NCBI GenBank assembly: GCA_022818135.1
Contig: JAFMSR010000008.1
Location: 6,441,679 to 6,505,678, forward strand
DNA length: 64,000 nt
Origin: Saxidomus purpurata
Taxonomy: Eukaryota > Mollusca > Bivalvia > Venerida > Veneridae
Reading direction: 5' to 3'
In this document: positions 25,083 to 47,789 of the stretch, in pieces
How positions within the stretch are numbered: the stretch's first letter is position 1
Layout: each line of letters begins with the position of its first letter
Program-made: the position numbers and the translations under genes
The notes under the pieces: model-generated
Database searches by the model: none
The model's input: only the letters and a program-made list of their open reading frames with translations
Told to the model about the DNA's origin: nothing

Positions 25083-25132
25083 AATAAATTCATTTAACAT
25101 GTTTGAGCTTTAAAAGGGGAAAGTGCAATAAA
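25083..25132 (+). terminator. Candidate poly(A) signals of the CARD gene
   Basis: Two AATAAA hexamers occur at 25083-25088 and 25127-25132, about 80 and 120 bases after the stop codon. Either could direct 3' end formation. Confidence 0.55.
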
Positions 25133-28100
25133 ATTAAGCATTGTCATACCTTTCTTATTTTGTCCACAGTTAAAATATGAGTTCAAGTAACAACACCATA
25201 TGGAAACGTCGACCCTGAAAAGTTCAAAATGAGCCGTTATAAGTGAGTGTACTTAATATTTTATTACCTGGAGAACATAAGCAAGCGTGATTTGTACAAC
25301 GTGAATATACATTGTATAAAAAGCAGTATTACCTGGCAGTATGTGTTAACATAACATTACAATGTAATTTATTATCTCAACGGCCCATCACCCTCCCCAT
25401 GACGACCGAGCTATTGTCTCAATCATATTTGAACACAGATTAGGTTTATTTACAATTTTATATCCGTTCGTTTTACTGAATAACCGTTTCAAAAGTACCA
25501 AATAAATGTGAAGAAATAAACCATGAGACAGAAACAAATTGTACACTTGCATAATGAATAGTCATCACTCGGCCCAAACTCCTAAGAGTGAGTTGGCTGT
25601 ATACTGCAGGGGGGATTTACCATTGCGACAAAAGTAAACCTCTTAAATTGTTCTTAGGCATAAAGAAATAAAGTGTTTGTTTCGGGTAACCCGGCCCTAC
25701 CTACTAAAATCCGCTGATCCTAGTCATTTTTGGGGGTTAGGAAGAAAAAGGTAAAAGAAAAGGTAAAAAAAAAGAAGATCGTAACCCTAACCCTAAACCA
25801 TTAACTTTTGACAGAATAAAGCTCCACAACAACAGCAATATATAAGCTATGACATTTGCAAGAAATAGCACTATTTGCAAGAAAATTATCTTGACATAAA
25901 GTATATTTGAAAAAAAAACCTAACTACCCTACCTAGTAATTTTAGGGATGTTACCCTGAACAAATAATGTTTTTTAGGCCTTACTATCATTGAATGAGAC
26001 TTTGAAAAGTGTTTTTAAAATGCTAACTCAGACACCAGCGAGATACCATTTTTGACGCAAATACTTTCTACTTCTACAATGTTTTGAAATTGAATTGAAT
26101 ATCGGGTATCATTACTATATTATCTTTTTAATACACAACTTGACAAAATGTGAATGCATTGAACTGCAAGATCAATTGTTAACAGTAACTACACACCATA
26201 TATTTTCCGCGTCATATCAAGATTTACCCAAATCAATGGTATTCACTGGAGATAATTTTTCATACATATCTTATAACGTAAACCAGGAAACTTATTTGAA
26301 ACGGCATTTTCCTTCCCTTCCAAGAAAGGCACTTGAAACTACAACTGTACAATGTATTTTAAGATAAATTTCGTTTTCACGTGTAACATTAGATCCCGAA
26401 GGTTAGGTAAACATATAATTAGTCAAATTGAATAGTATTGACGGGATTGACAATTTATTGTTCTTATTACACTTAAAATTTTGACCTTTGTTATTATCAA
26501 TCATGTATCTTGTTAGCTATAAATTTGTAATGGCAGACTATCTAAGTAACATCAAAATAATAACATATATAATAGTGCTAACTGCAATAATACTCCGAGA
26601 CTTGAATATGAATCTGTACATGATATTACTTAAAGTGTCACCGAAATAATACATTAACATATAATAAGTGATAATTTGTAAACGTTAAAAAGAGGGTCTG
26701 TAGATATAAATCATGATTGACTACTCCTGTTTAATTTTTGTTGAAAGACAATACATAATGTCTTTTAAAACGACATAAAGACATAATTATGCAGCAAATG
26801 GTGTAGTTCCTAATATATTGTGGGTATTACCGTCTCTGTTTTAAATCGTTCATACTTTCTGGTATCAAATTTCGCATATGTAACCTCATTATGTGTGCAT
26901 AAAAGATTTCCTTTTTCTCCTGATCAATGCTTAATCCTCTTCTTAAATGATCACTTTGAATAGGCATACTTAGGGGATAGCTTTGCGACATTTTTCAATG
27001 TAAAATGGGAGAAAATTTTGTCCAAGCACTATCAAGCTTATCACACACCGGCCAGTAAACCCACAGAAAAATAATATACCAACTTTTAACAATGTGAAAA
27101 AGGTTACACCAATCCGTACAATGGCAACGCTCTCTTCAATTATTGTTTGTGTATGAGTTAAACGCCCGTTTCACGGTAATTCGGTCACATTTAGAGGCGG
27201 GCAGTTTACCTAAACATCGATTCTAGGAATAACCAGTACAAGACCCCTAGTGTTTTGTGTTTTGAAACCTTTTAAAGTGGAACCAGATACCCTAGCAGAA
27301 CGAATAAATGTTGTGATATGTAGACTCCACATTTTGTAGTGCTCACAGGGGAACAACACCATAACTGGTTATATCAAAATTAAATTCGTTATGATTTGTT
27401 GCATTTAAAGACAATTGAACAGGAATGTGAGAAATTCACCATATGGTCCAGTCGGCCATGCATTTCAACAGCAGGAGTCAATTAAAAAGATTGGAGGTTG
27501 TAGAAAAGGGATGTTAATTCTACATAAATCTAAAGACCTTTATAAGATATGATTATTTTATTTGGTCAGTTACCTAGCAAATACTTTCACTATAAACAAA
27601 TGATCACTTACAGATTTTATATCAGAAGTTTGAGATAATCATCAATTAATTTTCTGTTATTCTGAAACATAAAAGAAATTTTATACTTTTAAATTAGAAT
27701 GCAGAAAAACTGTGATATCATAGTTAGATTGAGCAATTTTATAAAGAATCTTTCTGACTGTATTTCTTTCTTCCTAAATCAAAAATGCAACTGAACACCT
27801 TTTCTAACTGTAAAATAAGCCAATACTTTTTCTTATGTTATGCTGCTCTCCTTATTCTGCAGTTATCTAAAAGAAAACATTTCTTTATGTTTCAACTGTG
27901 ACATTCATATTAAACAAAAAATAATTGGTTTGCTGTAAGAGTAATAACTGGAGCATATTTACATCCTCAATATAACTTTAAATCACAGTTATTTAAAAGT
28001 ATTTTTCAAATCCTGTAATAAAAGTAAAATGTCATTATAACATAAAACTGTTTATATAACAAGGAAATAGTTTATAAATCAATTATCTGTACAAATCAAT

Positions 28101-28706
28101 AAAATGTATGGTCCTTTTATTGTACTACATGTCAAGTCTACAGACACATTGCTGGATCTAATCAGAAAGGATTATAACTGATATGGGGCAATAAAACGAT
28201 TAAGAGATTAGATCACCTGTGTTTTTAGGGGGTTTGGGGTCATTTATGAAGGAAATTTTAATTGTCTTTAAATGCAAATGTGAAGGAATGTGGGCTGCTT
28301 TTAATCAGACTATAAAATCAAGTACAATATTCCAAACTTTAAATCTGTTGTTGATACTTGATACAATGAGAAGGTATATATATTTTGTTGTCTGTATTAC
28401 TTCGGTTTGCTTGATAAGGTAAATACTGATATTCTTAACTACTTTATTCATTTGTATATCCCAATAAATTTATGTCTCTGTAATCATACAAAATTATATA
28501 CTTCCTCCATATCTGTTCAATATATGCATGCCTGTGAACTACTAATACACTGGATTGGCTAAAAAAAATCCAAATAAACACTCAATCTATGTGAATGGAA
28601 GAGGTGTCAAAGAATAATATGTTTTATGAGCAACAAAACAGTTCGATAGATATAGTGCTTTAATTGCAAACAGAATCAGTGTGTGTCCTGATGGAAAGCC
28701 GTTACA
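25133..28706. other. Intergenic, no gene seen
   Basis: AT-rich sequence without a supported exon. A short telomere-like stretch, AACCCTAACCCTAAACC, occurs near 25786-25802. The open frame at 26095-26367 has no recognisable family, and no domain or splice context supports it. The first CARD-like exon seen in the gene to the left is not repeated here. Confidence 0.4.
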
Positions 28707-30370
28707 ATGTTTACGCTGCAAAGAAACAAAAGCCGGAAAAACCAATGTGAAAAGCAAAATGATGCGAAAACGAAAACAACTGAAAGTGAAGATAATGAAA
28801 ATACAAGAACATTGACTGCATCCGAAGGACAAACAAAAGAACAGTCAAGCGATTCCATTATCTACGAGCCAGTCCGAAAGATTAATATTTATGCAAAGAA
28901 TCACAGAAAAATAACTACACTAGCGCACACGTTAAAACGATTATCCCATGAAGGCAGAATGGACAAATTTAACGCAATTGTAGGCGCTATTAATGACAAA
29001 TACATCATAAAGAAACTTCAAGCAGGAAAATATGTTAGAAGTTACATGGAGATAGCAGATATAAAATTCACAGCGTTAGACGCCCAGATAGAAGCTAGGA
29101 GACTTAAATATGATACAAGTCTCACCGACAGTGAAGTGTTTGCCAAGATGGAGTATATTATAAAGTTTACTTCCGATCCAACTGTCAGCAGTATGACATA
29201 CCTGGCAAGGTTTGAAAAACAAAAAGATCCTTTTCTTATATAAATTAAAGATTGAGATATCCAGGTCGCATTTTTATCACCAATATAGACAGTACAAGTG
29301 ACAGTGCTCAGGTTCTAAAAGTGACATGCAGTTATATGAATACCTTAATCTTTGATACACACTTAATATTTTATCAATGGCTATGTATACCTCGTTAAAA
29401 CATTATGTTTGTTATTTTTTTGCGAGACAGGACGGGGAGTAAATGTCACTTATTGTAGTGCATATTTCTAGATTTACAGTAATCATAAATACGAGTTTAC
29501 AACATTCGAAAAAAACAACAACACGGACGCGTAAAGTCATACAGTGCATGTCGTAAGCATGCATTATGTTGCAGCCCAACAGTTATAATACATTCTCGGG
29601 TAGCAACGTTGTTAACAAGATGTTATTTCTGATCGAATGACATAATATGTGCTATTTTAAGATACAGGTAAGCCTAACGTAATGCTTTTACATACTTCCA
29701 GGTTTGGATCAGCTCTTTCCATGAAAACTACCATTGACAACGGATTGGTTTACCTGCAGTATGCCAGAGAGCATAGTGAACATGTCATGCCGTGTAAAGA
29801 TACTGGAATGGTGTATTATATTGAAATCAATCTTCTTTCTCAGAAATATGAACATACTCCTTCTAAAGATTTGAAACAGGAAGTCTTAAAAACCATTGAA
29901 CGCGCTATAGCCCAATTTTGCAATGAACCTGATGACATTAGAAAAGATTATGAAAGAATGCTTATGTTAAAAATGGCATTCTGCCATCTTGGTCTAAGTC
30001 TTTTTGGAAAAAGAATGAAAGACGTTATTGTGACTGATGAAGACAGAAAATCAGCAAAGAAATGTATTGATTTCATTGAAAAGCCCGGTATATGGGAAAG
30101 AATGGAAAGAGCAGGAGAAAAATGTTGTATCATATAGCGAAAGCCGAGTATTATAGACAGGAAGGCGTGGCTGATCTGTCTTTACTAAATGCAAAAGAAG
30201 CAGAACGATTTGCCAAAGAAAACATATGGACAGCTGAATTACCAAATATACTTTCTCTTATTGACGATATAGATACAAGTTTGTCATCAGCTGTTAAAGA
30301 CGAAGACACTGCAAATGATGTTTTAAACGCTTTGCTTGAAGACACCGACGACGACGTCGAGGAGGAGTAA
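28707..30370 (+). pseudogene. CARD-less, frameshifted copy of the helical-module gene
   Basis: Exon 1 (28707-29209) carries YEPVRKIN, SHEGRMDKF and SSMTYLAR. Exon 2 (29702-30370) carries PCKDTGMVYYIEINLLSQKY. The splice (AG/G, phase 2) is identical to that of the gene at 22425. Two differences stand out. First, there is no CARD: the frame is closed by TGA just upstream of the ATG, and residues 1-45 are a polar leader. Second, in exon 2 the frame shifts near 30102-30110 by two extra bases in the stretch encoding MERRRKML. The first frame stops at 30137, and homology resumes in another frame up to VLNALLEDTDDDVEEE and a stop at 30370. The copy lacks the 200-residue tail of the complete gene. 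It may be a recent pseudogene, or an active gene with a sequencing error. Confidence 0.75.
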
Positions 30371-33300
30371 ATCATCGAAACACTTTAGGTGCTACAGGAA
30401 ATTAAAATTGAAACTGTTTGATTTGCATGTTGTGAGTTCATGTTGTCGTTATGCAATATTTGAATTGTTTGTTTATCAAATATCATTATTTCTTAAACTC
30501 AGTGTCAGAGATCGGGTATAACCTTTATATGTTTGTATAAGATATAACTCCATTTACTTCTCTCTTAGTTATTGTCGCCGCACTTAAGTGCGACGGACTG
30601 TCTGGAATGGGATTTTTTTTGTACGTGGAGGGGCACGTGACTTAATTTTTTTCCCAAGATTATTCGATGCAAGATAATTTTACCCACTGACGATCAAGTT
30701 TTACTGAAAAAGTATTTGTAGATTTTTCTAATATTTTTATTGTTTTATTTTATTAATCTTTTAGTCCCTCATGTGGTGCACGATTTCAAATGGCCAAGGT
30801 CTATTTTGATTGATAAAATATTTAAAACCAGTCTACGGAAAGTGAATCATAATTTATTTTTAGAACTCACGTGATATAAACGATAAAGCTATCCGCTCTG
30901 TTGAAGCGCAAGGTCTTTCAAACGGGGCTTTTTCCCGTCTATTTTTATCGATTTTTATCGAGTAAATGTTACCGATTGTAACTTCAATGTAAAATTCCAG
31001 GTTTAACAAATGATTAAATGTTTGTGGTTAGATAAACTGTATCAAATTGCATATAATAAGAAAGCTAAGATCGTAAGCTTTTCAATGATGCATATATTGT
31101 GACAATATCACAAGAAACCATGTCAGACAGACAGATCACAAAAGCTTACTACGCGCCGCCAGGAGGCGGTGCGTATATTGGAATGCAGTAAGCAAAATTT
31201 CCATGGGGTGACGTAACTACTTTTAGACTGTAGAATGATTTCACAGAGTGTCTTTGTAACAAGCGGTCTTTTGATTTGAGCTCGCGAACCAGTCTAAATT
31301 GTACGGAAATAGCCGAGTCTTAATTTTACGGAAATAGCCGATTTTAAACGAATGACTACGAACGACTGAGATTTGCCCACGGGTAGCGGCTGAAGAAATC
31401 CCCACCAAAGACCCCCCCTCCCCCCCTCCTTTAAACCGACTTTGAAATTTTTTTCTAACAGATTTTGAATATACTTTACAAAACAACCAACCCTTATGAT
31501 GTGTCCACGTCTTATTTAAAGTGTCTGGGGAGTTAAATTCGTTTGTTTACATAAAGTTGTACCGCCATTCCGAAACAAACGTCTGTATTGGTGAATAACG
31601 AAGTTATACGCTATGAAACTGGATGCCTCGATAGCGCAGTGCAATGTATTCCCACTTAGCACGCGGGAGATCAGAGATCGAAACCTCGTCGGGGTGGAAT
31701 TAACTTTATTTATTTTATATAGTGGGGAACAAATTAATTTATATCTTGGAAATAATTTTTCTTTCGTACAAGAATAATATAAATTGAAGCAAATTTATAT
31801 GTTAGAATTCTAAAGACTTAGGAAAATAAAAAAATATTATTTCAATGTTTTGTAATTCAATAATGTGACAGCAGCCAATTTCCATACAAGAGGAAACAAT
31901 GCCTATAGACTTGACGTAGAATCATCTTTTTTTAGCATTAAACATTAACAAATGGTCAGCCTTAACAAAATAGAGTGCAAAAAGATTTGGTTTGGTTAAT
32001 CACCATACAATAAATCCAACATTACTAATTATCGCAACCCCCACTCCATTTGGCGGCGTTCAAACATGACTTGTTTTCTGTTATAAGTAAACAGTCAGTT
32101 ACCCGAAATAACTCTCAACTGCACTCGATACGCTTACGGATATCTAGGATGCACTAGTATTAACTTGGAGCACTCTTCTGAAACTGTTATTCGAAAAGAC
32201 TTCTTACAACGGTCCGATCTGTGTATACATGTTATGCTCGCGATGTTTTCCCAAAACTTTGTTTCACCTGGGTCATTTTCAAGAAAATAGAAACAGAAAA
32301 TACAAACTAAACTATTTTATTTGTCGGTGTAATACTTATGGATATATATTTCTTTTAAATATTACGCAACTGGAGCTTTAAACAGTATTATTATTTCTGT
32401 ATTCCTGTTACCAATATTTTTTTTATACATTTCCTTTGCTCTTGTTCAATTCTTTAGCGGCGACCTTTGATGCTTTGCATCAATGATTTTCTTGTTTAAC
32501 CTTTAGCTAGTGTTGATGAAAATCAATAAACTTTAACTCAACTATAGTCAAATTAATCACTTATTAACGTGATGAATAAGCACAAAATACATAAACAAAA
32601 CACCCAATTATAAGGAATACAAATCGGTAAAAATAATATATGTAATTGATATGCATTACTTGGTTTCTGCTGTGAGAGGACACCTGCTCTTAGCAAATAA
32701 ATGAAGACACGTTTCAGCTTTTGAGAAATCTCTGACTATCGATATAATTATTAAAAAAATTAGTTACTTCTTTAAAATGATATTGCAAAATGTTATACTT
32801 TTTACGTTTCTTTCATCGATGAGAAAATGAGTTAAATTTACGTGTCCCATATTTATAATGGAGTCGGTTACGTTTTTTTTTTTCAATTTCAAGACAGCCA
32901 TAGCCTTTTACCCTAATCATTTGCACGGTAAATGTCAATAAGTAGCGATGAAGGGCATCTCAATGTACACAGACACTATGTGCCCTACTCTAGGTTAATT
33001 TTCACGGACACGGGTTGAGGGTCATGCGTTCGAGCCGAAATTTGGCTGTTCTTACGGCGGATCGGGTTCTTGTACTGGGTGTTCCCAGAAACGTTGGTAA
33101 GTTTAATTGTCTGCATGTAAAAATAAATGAAAAACAGTTAAAACTGGTGTTCAATCCCGAGAAACCGAAACTAAATTGATTTAGGCTATTATGTATTTAC
33201 ATAAAATATTGTTACGTTCCTTGGGCGCTATAATTGTTTCATTAGAGACGAACAGTACAGTCTCTTGTTTAATTTTTACATTGAAAATGGATTGATATGT

Positions 33301-33811
33301 ATAATGACCCTAAAGAGGAAAAAACACAAAATCAGAATTAATAATAAATGAAATTTCGGGGTCAATAGAACTTTCGCTAAATGGAAAGGAACTTTGAACA
33401 GCGTTTATGATGTACGTGAAATATTGCAGCAAATGAATATTGTTTATAATAAAATAAGCAATGTTTTTAATTTAATTTACACTATTTAGCATAAAACAGT
33501 GAAAAAAACATTTACTGTTACTATTACTTTAAACATAAAATTCGACAAAATGTATTTATAAGATAAATTTCCCCCTGCAATTTAGATGTATGATATTCCG
33601 AAAGAAATCAATCTCGATTAAGTTAACGCAACCCCATCTCAGCATCAATTTATACACAGAGTAGTTCTTGCGCAAAAACTACTTCAAAATAGGCAAGACT
33701 CGAAAATAAGTCGCGAAAGCCTTACGAAAATTAAAATAAGCAGCGGCTTATTATCGAGATTTTCGGGTATTGATATATTTTGGAGAAACGAATGTATTAA
33801 GCAACCAAAAC
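30371..33811. other. Intergenic with palindromes and SINE pieces
   Basis: No exon is supported. A perfect palindrome, CGCACTTAAGTGCG, lies at about 30579-30592, and a hairpin with ACGCGCCGCC/GGCGGTGCGT arms near 31150. A tRNA-like segment with GATAGCGCAGT and GAGATCGAAACC lies at about 31622-31690. A family I SINE piece lies near 33000-33130. The stretch at about 32560-32880 is homologous to sequence near 61690-62040 downstream of another CARD-family copy, so this is duplicated flank. Confidence 0.5.
33000..33130 (+). repeat. SINE family I fragment
   Basis: GAGGGTCATGCGTTCGAGCC is followed by TTCTTACGGCGGATCGGG, matching the B-box and body of the element at 1140-1400. It is 5'-truncated: the A-box part is missing. 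Confidence 0.55.
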
Positions 33812-34110
33812 ACTACAATATACTATTTCGAAGTGTTTGTAACTTAGCTGGATGATATTCATCCAATCTCCACCAATACTGCTGCACACACACCCTAGTG
33901 ATGAGGACATAAAATGTGATAAAAACTTTCACACAAAGCTCACTTTTACCGGTCCTATGGTCAGTTACGTGTTTGACCGGTATTGTTTTAAAAAAAGGGA
34001 CATTATGTGTATACAATTGTAATGACCTCACGAAAAGGACGTTGCACATAATCAATAAATGTTCGGCCAGTTTAAATACAAGAATGTAAAATATGATCCA
34101 GACCATGAAC
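33812..34110 (+). pseudogene. Decayed last exon of a MIEAP-like gene
   Basis: The DNA aligns along its length with the final exon of the gene at 38162-47637, including TCCAATCTCCACCA, GTGATAAAAACTTTCACACA, TTACCGGTCC and the 3' untranslated TTTAAATACAAGAATGTAAA segment. The frame is broken: a stop replaces the tryptophan region of GWMM, GGCC of the VWPALLLH motif is altered, and the KGVAEGKKK stretch is missing. The upstream exons were not found. It is a relic of a MIEAP-like gene. Confidence 0.75.
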
Positions 34111-34599
34111 TGTACAGCCAATAGGACTTACTGTGTTTTAAAGAAAGTTACCCTTTACGTCTGTGTGTTCGCACCTTATGCCAGTATTTATTGTTCGAAA
34201 CAACGGCTGCGTTTGAATCTGTAAATACATTGCGTGTGTAAACCTATTTGATCGAACACATTTTTTTTAGTTTGTGTCCATCAATTATTACGAGAACTGT
34301 TCAGAAAAGTGACCGTTTAATTGCAAAAGGATATATATTATGATTACATAATTTAATTATGAAACAAGAATACACTATAACACTATTTAGGTTTATTTTA
34401 AAAGTATGACGTAAACATAGACGCGTACAAATCTTCAAATGCAAATAAACGTGCATTATCTGCAGGCTAACATTATTCATGTTTCAATCTCAGGTATCAA
34501 CGAACTAACAAGGAACAAGGTAGGACCTGTTTTTTATTAAATGAATAAGGCATTATAGTATCTATTTCAAGATACAGGTAAGCCTTACGTAATGCCTTT

Positions 34600-34985
34600 C
34601 CTTTTGATCAGCTCTTTCCACGAAATCTAAGTTGACAACGGATTGGTTTTTACCTGCAGTATGCACGAGAGCATATTGAATGTGATACGGTGTAAATATA
34701 CGGTAAAAGTATAGTATACTGAAATAAATATTTTTTTTGGTATAAACTTAAAAACCGTTTTGTAATATGAACTTTTAAATATGAATCCGTCCAAAGATGT
34801 TAAGCACAAAGTATGGAAAACGATTGAACGCACTTTAGCCTGATACTGCAACGAGTATGCTTACATAAGGAATTATTACTGTTAATATGCTGTTTTGCCG
34901 TCTGGGCCTAAATCTTTTAGGCAACAGAATAAAAGTCATGACTGTGACAGACGAAGACAGAAAATCAGAGAAGAAAACAATTTGC
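34600..34985 (+). pseudogene. Decayed exon 2 of a CARD-family gene
   Basis: The sequence matches exon 2 of the copy at 29702-30137: GATCAGCTCTTTCCACGAAA, TTGACAACGGATTGGT, and later CTGTGACAGACGAAGACAGA. Even the intron before it is shared (AGATACAGGTAAGCC, present near 29664 and 34572). Many indels and stops break the frame, and homology ends near 34985. No exon 1 is present. Confidence 0.75.
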
Positions 34986-34989
34986 CCTC

Positions 34990-37815
34990 CCGACACTTTT
35001 TAGCAGACAAGAACTCTTCATATGTAATACCAACGACCTAACGTAATAACTTCCTTGTTTGGAAGAATTCGACACGCTAACAGACAGAAGGTCATGGGCA
35101 CGCCAATAGACTAATTTAGTCTTCAATTCACATTGATGACTTCAATTCACATTGATGAATGTTTCTTGTGCGCGATAAGTGTTTCACCAGACACCAGAAG
35201 ACGAGAAATATTTTCTCGGAAACGAAATGATCAGGTTACCCAAGAAAGGCAAACAAAACTAATTCATGAAAAGAATAAATGGAAGTTTAGGCTCAAATAG
35301 AACTAAAGCCAAACGAAAAGGGAACTCGGCCAAGCACTATTGCATACTTGCAGTACATCAAATATTGAAATTGATCAAAACGTTCTGAAATGAAAAGATG
35401 AAGTTGAAGATATAGAGATCATTACACATACAAATATTTCTATTTTACAGAATAGACGTTAATAAACGTTCAACCTGCTAACACCTATGATTTGAACACA
35501 ATGATCAGCAATGTTACTATACATAAGCTATTGATACACGGCCAAATTGTTGATACTAAACAAAAGTTAAACTGGTGTGAAGAGATCTGAAGCAGACAGA
35601 ACATAATTCCACCTGACGTTTGATAAACTGTATACAATTTATAGCCATATTTCTGCAGTTGCTTTAAATCGAATATATCGGATATAGTGCCATATAATGT
35701 CATCTAGCAGATTGCGATCCATGTGTCATAAGACCTGTGATACTACTTTTAATCCTTCTTCTTCTTTAAGTCAATATTTCGGTTAGGTCATTTTAAGAGA
35801 TAAACTAATAAGAAAAGGATGAATTTCATGCAAGAACTTTTAAAATATTCAAACGCTTATTTCGTCTTTTCGTACAATTTGTACGATTTGGTGAAGTTTT
35901 ACTGGACATATTGTTATAGGCATTCAACTTTAACCAGGCAGCGACCACCTTGTCGCTGTCGTAATGAAAAGGTGCATTGATCATATAAAAAACCAAGAAA
36001 TCTATTTAAAAAGACAAACGACGTTGATTCGAGTACCACCAAAAACAGTTAGACGCGCACCAACAGTCAGCGATTGATTCCTTTCATTGCATTCTAAAAG
36101 TAGTATATAGATCCACTATCGTATGAATTTGTGCATTCATTTATAAAAGTGGTTTGTTCTGGCGTCACTTACGGGATGCCAACTGAAGATATCTTGCTCA
36201 TTAGACAAAATCTTTCTGACCCTGTCACTAATACCATTCTTTGTCTTGTCAACCGTATTTCAGGAATATTTACAGGTGGTCATTTTAAATATATACATAA
36301 ACATCGTTCGTGGGCAAGGGTTGAATATGAAATTCTTCTTTAGATAGGCAGTTGCATTATTTATCAATGAAGCGATTACGTGAACAAGACGGTTGTAATC
36401 GGACGAACAAGAACGAATATGTTGTGGAACTGACAATTTTTGAAGTAATTCGCATAATGACGTTACATATCTACTGACAAATAACAATATATTTGAAGAA
36501 ATGTGTCCGGATTCTAATTATACGATGCGAGTAGGGGTATGTATTAATTTATGAAATATTTCATATAAGGACAGTATAACTAAACAGTTTTGCCATTTGG
36601 CGCGAAGATAACACAATCATTTCAGTGTATAATGAAGGAAAATCGACCGATAAAAACATTCCCACCATGTGTGATTTGACATGCTAGATGTATGAATAGC
36701 AGAATACTTTTAACAGATCATATTCACTCTCTAATCCTGCATTGACTATGCTTCTGTCGACTCTTCCAAATATCAAGTAGAAATGATAATTGCTCTTTCT
36801 AAATCAGAGGTCCTATGAAACAGTTTTGGAAGAAAATCTTCAGCTGTGTCTGTATATCCTCAAAAGACGAGATAACTTCAAAATAACAAATCGAATATCA
36901 CCCGAGTAGAAAACCCCCAATCCAACTAATTCATTCGTTCACCGCTTCCATTCGTTACATTTAATTGGTGCAAAAAGTATGTCAACCTCATTTTATACAG
37001 CTTACGCCGAATAAGATTATGTGAGACCCACTCCTTCTAATGCTACGATATTGCACTGTGCTTTAAACCGGGAAAAGATATACGACAGTATTGTTTTACC
37101 GTTAGTCGCCAATATCGATTTAACATTAGCCACATAATTCCCATTGCACTCATAGGCAACTTCCATTGAAGAAAAGTCTAATTAAATACTACTGCTAAGC
37201 CCGATATTAGTTGTCGGATTATTTTTCTGCTGCGGATAATTTTTTTGTTAGAAAATTCAGAAGGCAGGGATTCTGTAGTGAGAGTAATATCATGCACATT
37301 ATATTACAAGGTCAAGCATATAAACAGATAACAACAAGGAAGTTATTTATAAGTTTCGAGTTTTTGTTCTATTCTCTGAAAGTAGCATATTACAGGAAAC
37401 TACATAATCTTGAAAATAATTCATTGTAATATCTTATTTAACTGATAGGATTTTGAGCGTACACACAAGTAATGTATACTTATTTGTAAAATTTTGAAAA
37501 CTTATACTTTCGTTTTACAAAATAATTTATAGTTCATTTGTAGTTCAATAATTTTATCAAGAAGGAAGTTTAAATTGATATGGATCTTTAAGATATTCAA
37601 GCACTGGTATTTGTGATTTTTTATATGGTAATTAAATTATTGTATCCTAAACGTCTTGCAGTTGCGAAAGTATAAATATGTGTTTGTTTCTTATTACTAT
37701 TCGTGTGATAGAATGTAACAAACGCTATGCAAGACAGTAAGGAGTTTATTGCAAAATGGTAATACAAGAATGAATTTAGGGATCTAACAGTTGTTGTAAA
37801 TAAAAACCACCAACC
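34990..37815. other. Intergenic, nothing recognised
   Basis: No exon, RNA gene or clear element was found on either strand. Short open frames at 35485-35703 and 36131-36343 have no domain or splice support. Confidence 0.4.
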
Positions 37816-37819
37816 CCCA

Positions 37820-37960
37820 ACCCCTGTCTGTCTGTCTGTTTCTGACTGTCTGTCTGTCTGTTTCTGACTGTCTGTCAATCTGTTTCTGTCTGTCGGTCTG
37901 TCTGTCTGTCTGTCTGTCTCTCTATCTGTCTCTTTATCTCTCTCTCTCTCTCTGTCTCTG

Positions 37961-38000
<40 letters not shown>
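37820..38000. repeat. CTGT / TC microsatellite
   Basis: A run of CTGT units grades into TC units over about 180 bases. The open frame on the minus strand (rich in Arg-Glu and Asp-Arg dipeptides) is only a translation of this repeat. It lies about 160 bases upstream of the first coding exon of the MIEAP-like gene. Confidence 0.9.
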
Positions 38001-38001
<1 letters not shown>

Positions 38002-38161
38002 ATCTTTTGTTGCATACATTAGTCTCATCTGCATTGTACCAGCCCATCTACAATGTCTTAAAGTCACTTTGAAAGTTATTTTGAATGTATATCTGTTTTT
38101 CTCTTAAACTCCTTTGTAGGTACTGTTTTAAAGACAAACAATACAGAAAAAACACAGTGTA

Positions 38162-47637
<9,476 letters not shown>

Positions 47638-47710
47638 AAATCAATAACTATTCGGCTGCATTAAATACAATCTTGTAAAATATGTTCAAGTCCATAAACT
47701 TCACAGTCAA

Positions 47711-47785
47711 CGGTGCTAAAGGTATTGCCGAAGGAAAGAAAAAACAACAACAAAAAGATGGAGCATACAAGCAATAAACATGCGG
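47711..47785 (+). pseudogene. Duplicated stub of the MIEAP-like 3' end
   Basis: The stretch GGTATTGCCGAAGGAAAGAA repeats, with changes, the sequence encoding KGVAEGKKK in the final exon just upstream (47596-47637), including the following AAGCAATAAACATGCGG, which resembles the sequence after the real stop. It is a local partial duplication in the 3' region. It also holds the AATAAA that may serve as poly(A) signal. Confidence 0.6.
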
Positions 47786-47789
47786 CGTC

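Noticed and set aside
25786..25802. Interstitial telomere repeat
   Set aside because: Only about two CCCTAA units are present, too short to mean more than chance.
33813..34121. 102-residue minus-strand frame
   Set aside because: It is the antisense shadow of the decayed MIEAP-like last exon on the plus strand.
37621..38067. 148-residue minus-strand frame rich in Arg-Glu/Asp-Arg
   Set aside because: It translates the CTGT/TC microsatellite; the flanks have no domain.
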